From Streptosporangiaceae bacterium (GTDB lineage Bacteria; Actinomycetota; Actinomycetes; Streptosporangiales; Streptosporangiaceae): DNA of 16,343 bases. The translations under genes were made by a program, and so were the position numbers. The notes below the pieces were generated by a model. It was not told the origin of the DNA. It saw only the letters and a list, made by a program, of their open reading frames with translations, and ran no database searches. Positions 13,842 through 16,343 of the stretch are shown piece by piece. The number at the start of each line of letters is the position of its first letter. Within the stretch, counting starts at the first letter, position 1. Location of the stretch: assembly GCA_030040475.1 (NCBI GenBank), contig JASHTQ010000403.1:1-16343 (forward strand), given 5' to 3'.

Positions 13842-14643
13842 CGGGGTCGGCCTCGGCGGCAGGGGAGGCCTCGTCGGGGGGAGCGGCGGTCCCGAGGTAG
13901 GCGGCGGTGACGTCGGGGTTGTCCTGGACCTCGCGCGGGGAGCCCGTGGCGATCACCTTCCCGAAGTCGAGGACGACGATCGAGTCGCAGACGGACATCA
14001 TCAGGTCCATGTGGTGCTCGACGACGACCAGCGATCCCTCGGTGGCCAGGTCGCGGATCAGCCGGCCGAGCTCGGCAAGCTCGGTCTCGCTCAGGCCGCT
14101 GGCGGGCTCGTCGAGCAGGATCAGGCCGGGGCCCGCGACCAGCGCCCTGGCCAGCGCGACCCTCTTGCGCATGCCGTAGGGCAGCTCGCCGGGCCTGAAC
14201 TCAGCGGCCGAAGCGGCCCCGACCCGGTCCAGCGCCGCCAGCGCCAGGCCGCGCAGCTTGCGCTCGTCGCGGCTTGCCCTGGGCAGCGCAAGCAGCGCGG
14301 ACCAGAAGCCGGCCGAGGCCCGGCTGGTCGCGCCGACCATGACGTTCTCCAGCGCGGTCAGGCCCTCGTACAGGCCGACTGCCTGCAGGGTCCTCGCGAC
14401 GCCGAGGGAGGCGAGCTTGTGCGGCCGGACAGCCTGCCTGCGGCCGCCGAAGAGCACCTCGCCCGCGTCCGGCTTGATGAAGCCGCACAAGACGTTGAGC
14501 AAGGTGGTCTTGCCCGCTCCGTTCGGCCCGATGACGCCCATGACGTGCCTGGGCGGCACGGCAAGCGAAACGGCGTCCAGCGCGGTCAGGCCGCCGAAGC
14601 GGACCGTGACGTCCTTCACCTCAAGTACTGAACCAGCATTCAT
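13834..14643 (-). CDS. livG: Branched-chain-amino-acid-type ABC ATPase LivG (269 aa)
   Basis: First ATP-binding subunit and first gene of the importer operon. Walker A GPNGAGKTT (39-47), Q-loop ARTLQAVGLYEGLTALENV (83-101), Walker B LILLDE (174-179) with PASGLSETE, and H-loop VVEHHMD (207-213) are intact. The signature motif is LPYGMRKRVALARAL (154-168) where LSGGQ or LSYGQ is expected, so the serine and the glutamine are replaced. The C-terminal LivG helix ends with EVQDNPDVTAAYLG, followed by an acidic Asp/Glu/Ala/Pro tail that overlaps livF. ATG 14643 is preceded by AGGA (14652-14655, minus strand) at 8 bases. It lies 121 bp downstream of the amidohydrolase gene on the same strand. Confidence 0.95.
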   Translation of the reverse strand: MNAGSVLEVKDVTVRFGGLTALDAVSLAVPPRHVMGVIGPNGAGKTTLLNVLCGFIKPDAGEVLFGGRRQAVRPHKLASLGVARTLQAVGLYEGLTALENVMVGATSRASAGFWSALLALPRASRDERKLRGLALAALDRVGAASAAEFRPGELPYGMRKRVALARALVAGPGLILLDEPASGLSETELAELGRLIRDLATEGSLVVVEHHMDLMMSVCDSIVVLDFGKVIATGSPREVQDNPDVTAAYLGTAAPPDEASPAAEADPDE

Positions 14644-14684
14644 CGCTCTTTGTCCTAGTTGACAGGAACGAGATCGCTACGGCA

Positions 14685-14698
14685 TGAATCCACATTCA
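14685..14698. promoter_or_regulatory. 14-bp dyad upstream of the liv operon
   Basis: TGAATCCACATTCA has perfect 5-bp arms (14685-14689 and 14694-14698) around a 4-bp centre. It lies about 42 bp upstream of the livG start codon, where an operator would be expected. It may be a site for the TetR protein encoded at the operon end. The arms are short, so this is tentative. Confidence 0.3.
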
Positions 14699-14726
14699 AG
14701 GCGTGTTCCGGGCAGCGGGCAAGACC

Positions 14727-14754
14727 GCCACGCCAGTTGACGCCGTTTCGTGGC
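14727..14754. other. Weak hairpin after the amidohydrolase gene
   Basis: GCCACG (14727-14732) can pair with CGTGGC (14749-14754) around a 16-base loop, 11 bp or more beyond the stop codon of the minus-strand amidohydrolase gene. There is no T-run, so it is at best an inefficient terminator. Transcription could continue into the liv operon. Confidence 0.25.
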
Positions 14755-14764
14755 TGAACCGCAA

Positions 14765-15649
14765 TTAACGGGCGGCGGCGAGGCCGAGCAGGCGGGCCGC
14801 GTTGTCCTTGAGGATCTTGGGGCGGACGTCCGGCTTGATGTCGAGCAGCTCGAAGTCGCGCAGCCAGCGCTCCGGGGTGAGCAGCGGGTAATCGGTGCCG
14901 AACAGCACCTTGTCCTGGAGGTAGGAGTCCGCGGCGCGGACCAGCTGCGGCGGGAAGTACCTGGGCGACCAGCCGGACAGGTCGATGTACACGTTGGCCT
15001 TGTGGGTGGCGATCGAGATCGCCTCGTCCTGCCAGGGCACGGAGGGATGGGCGAGGATCACCGGCAGGCCGGGGAAGTCGGCGGCCACGTCGTCAAGGAG
15101 CATCGGGTTGGACAGCCGCAGCTTGATCCCGCGGCCGCCGGGCAGGCCCGCCCCGATGCCGGTCTGGCCGGTGTGGAAGACGGCGGGCAGCCCGGCCTCC
15201 TCGATCACCTCGTACAGCGGGTAATACCGCGTGTCGTCCGGCGCGAAGCCCTGCAGGCTGGGGTGGAACTTGAAGCCGCGGACGCCGTGCTCGCCGATCA
15301 GCCGCCTGGCGCGGCGCACCGCCTCGGCGCCCGACCGCGGGTCGACGGATCCGAACGGGATGAGCACGTCGGCGTGGGCTGCGGCCCGGTCGGCGATCTC
15401 CTCGCTCGACACGGCGGGATGACCGGTCTCGGTAGCGGCGTCAACCGAGAACACCACCGCCGCCAGCCGCCGCGGCCGGTAGTACTCGGCGATCTGCTCG
15501 ACCGTCGGCGCCCTGTCCGCGGTCGCCTTGAAGTACTTCGCCGACGCCTCGAGCAGCTCGTCGTCGAGCGACATGTGCCCGCGCCCGTCCGATTCGACGT
15601 GCACGTGGACGTCGATCCCCTGCAGGGCGGAGAGGTCTAGGCCGGCCAT
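14765..15649 (-). CDS. Amidohydrolase family protein, Amidohydro_2/ACMSD-like (294 aa)
   Basis: Metal-dependent TIM-barrel hydrolase or decarboxylase of the PF04909 type, the group of 2-amino-3-carboxymuconate semialdehyde decarboxylase and gamma-resorcylate decarboxylase. The metal ligands are in place: HVH (H15 and H17) on strand 1, H159 (VFHTGQTG), H201 (ILAHPSVPW) and D253 (LFGTDYPLL). The conserved GVRGFKFHPSLQGF (122-135) and the terminal KILKDNAARLLGL (278-290) are also typical. ATG 15649 is chosen because the protein then starts just before the first strand (LQGIDVHVH). Sequence further upstream in frame is non-conserved, and a -10 hexamer lies there. It is divergent from the acetoacetyl-CoA synthetase gene and is followed by the liv operon. 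This suggests a part in catabolism of an imported acid, but the substrate is not identifiable. Confidence 0.9.
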   Translation of the reverse strand: MAGLDLSALQGIDVHVHVESDGRGHMSLDDELLEASAKYFKATADRAPTVEQIAEYYRPRRLAAVVFSVDAATETGHPAVSSEEIADRAAAHADVLIPFGSVDPRSGAEAVRRARRLIGEHGVRGFKFHPSLQGFAPDDTRYYPLYEVIEEAGLPAVFHTGQTGIGAGLPGGRGIKLRLSNPMLLDDVAADFPGLPVILAHPSVPWQDEAISIATHKANVYIDLSGWSPRYFPPQLVRAADSYLQDKVLFGTDYPLLTPERWLRDFELLDIKPDVRPKILKDNAARLLGLAAAR

Positions 15650-15657
15650 TTGAAGAC

Positions 15658-15663
15658 ACCATA
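15658..15663 (-). promoter_or_regulatory. Candidate -10 hexamer for a leaderless amidohydrolase transcript
   Basis: On the minus strand TATGGT fits TANNNT and ends 8 bases before the ATG at 15649. No ribosome binding site is present between them. The arrangement matches leaderless transcripts, which are common in actinobacteria. I could not find a convincing -35. Confidence 0.4.
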
Positions 15664-15770
15664 TACGCCGGGTCCCAGCCAGCCAGCAGGGCGCGGCCAC
15701 CATTTCGCAGGCCAGCGTTTGTGCGGGAATCACCTTGCCCGGCCGCCCCGGCTGTGGCACCGTCTGCGAT

Positions 15771-16343
15771 GTGCAGCCGCGACGCGAGGTCCGCGAGGGC
15801 GACCTGCTGTGGACGCCGGGCCCGGACCGGGCGGCCCGCGCGAACGTGACCGCGTTCACCCGGTGGCTCGCCGCCGAACGCGGGCGGCAGCTCGGCGACT
15901 ACCACGCCCTCTGGCGCTGGTCGGTGACCGACCTCGACGGCTTCTGGCAGGCGGTCTGGGACTACTGCGGCATCGAGGCGTCGGCCCAGCCGACGGCCGT
16001 CCTCGGCCGCCGGACGATGCCGGGCGCCGAGTGGTTCCCAGGCGCCAGGCTGAACTACGCGCAGCACGTCCTGCGCAACGAACGGCCCGGCCAGGACGCA
16101 CTGTACTACCAGTCGGAGACCACGCCGCTGACCGGCCTGCCCTGGCCCGAGCTCGGGAACTCCGTCCGGGTGCTGGCCACCCGGCTGCGCGAGATGGGCG
16201 TCGGGCCCGGCGACCGGGTCGCCTCCTGCATGCCGAACACCCCGGCGACCGCGATCGCGATGCTGGCCGCGACGAGCATCGGCGCGATCTGGGCCAGCTG
16301 CTCGCCCGATTTCGGCAGCCGGGGGGTGAGCGACAGGTTCGGG
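15771..16343 (+). CDS. aacS: Acetoacetyl-CoA synthetase, N-terminal part, cut by the window end (191 aa visible)
   Basis: ATP-dependent ligase of the ANL superfamily that activates acetoacetate (or a related keto acid) to its CoA thioester. The reading frame is open from GTG 15771 to the last base, covering roughly the first 30% of a protein of about 650 residues. The visible part has the acetyl-CoA-synthetase-like N-terminal domain (YHALWRWSVTDLDGFWQAVW, then PGAEWFPGARLNYAQHVL). It continues into the AMP-binding domain (LATRLREMGVGPGDRVASCMPNTP, then AMLAATSIGAIWASCSPDFG). The ASCSPDFG and WFPGARLNYA forms are characteristic of acetoacetyl-CoA rather than acetyl-CoA synthetases. An ATG at 15769 is out of frame. 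CACCGT (15758-15763) is a weak -10-like hexamer 7 bases before the GTG. The nucleotide-binding loop and acylation-site lysine lie beyond the window, so activity cannot be judged. Confidence 0.9.
   Translation, partial: MQPRREVREGDLLWTPGPDRAARANVTAFTRWLAAERGRQLGDYHALWRWSVTDLDGFWQAVWDYCGIEASAQPTAVLGRRTMPGAEWFPGARLNYAQHVLRNERPGQDALYYQSETTPLTGLPWPELGNSVRVLATRLREMGVGPGDRVASCMPNTPATAIAMLAATSIGAIWASCSPDFGSRGVSDRFG

Noticed and set aside
14659..14664. A perfect TTGACA -35 on the plus strand
   Set aside because: No acceptable -10 follows at 16-18 bp, and no plus-strand gene starts downstream.
15650..15859. Upstream in-frame extension of the amidohydrolase to ATG 15859
   Set aside because: The extra 70 residues are non-conserved, antisense to the acetoacetyl-CoA synthetase start, and contain the candidate -10 of the gene.

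Overview
The window is a high-GC (by eye about 70%) chromosomal segment, almost certainly from a filamentous or soil actinomycete. The basis is the strong G/C bias at third codon positions, frequent GTG/TTG starts, ATGA/GTGA gene overlaps, TANNNT -10 hexamers close to start codons, a coenzyme-F420-type luciferase-like oxidoreductase, and lipobox and LivFGHM sequences of actinobacterial style. I cannot name the genus. Coding density is very high and no gap between genes exceeds about 125 bases. I saw no tRNA, rRNA, CRISPR array, transposase or phage gene.

Layout. (1) 66-3173, minus: a three-gene operon of PadR regulator, ABC ATPase and FtsX/MacB-type permease, probably a self-regulated exporter. 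Its control region carries a 14-bp direct repeat that also overlaps a candidate promoter for the divergent F420-type oxidoreductase (3272-4108, plus). (2) 4160-5644, plus: a MocR-type GntR/aminotransferase regulator with a large dyad on its start codon. Its 3' end overlaps the 3' end of the next block. (3) 5622-6710, minus: three tightly overlapping genes that together make a cobalt-type nitrile hydratase whose beta subunit is split into an N-terminal gene and a C-terminal gene. This is the architecture of thiocyanate hydrolase and toyocamycin nitrile hydratase. (4) 6736-8466, plus: a sugar-acid (pentonate-type) dehydratase of the IlvD/Edd family, divergent from block 3 across 25 bp. (5) 8504-9085, plus: type 1 isopentenyl-diphosphate isomerase with a candidate leaderless promoter that contains a G8 tract. 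(6) 9088-9176: a compact cluster of DnaA-box-like nonamers, including two perfect TTATCCACA sites in opposite orientation, at the convergent junction of idi and a tetR gene. (7) 9132-14643, minus: livG-livF-livH-livM-substrate-binding lipoprotein-tetR, a complete branched-chain-amino-acid-type (HAAT) importer with a regulator as last gene. (8) 14765-15649, minus: an Amidohydro_2 metal-dependent hydrolase/decarboxylase, divergent from the 5' part of an acetoacetyl-CoA synthetase gene (15771 to the window end).

How the genes may work together (inference): blocks 7 and 8 look like an uptake-plus-catabolism locus. A HAAT importer takes up an organic acid or amino-acid-like ligand, an ACMSD-like amidohydrolase acts on a catabolic intermediate, and acetoacetyl-CoA synthetase activates a keto acid. 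The TetR protein is the obvious local regulator. Blocks 3 and 4 share a very small divergent promoter region and may be co-regulated, but no amidase, aldoxime dehydratase or nitrile hydratase activator gene is in the window, so the nitrile substrate is unknown. The most notable items are the split nitrile hydratase, the DnaA-box cluster and the symmetrical element at the mocR start codon.
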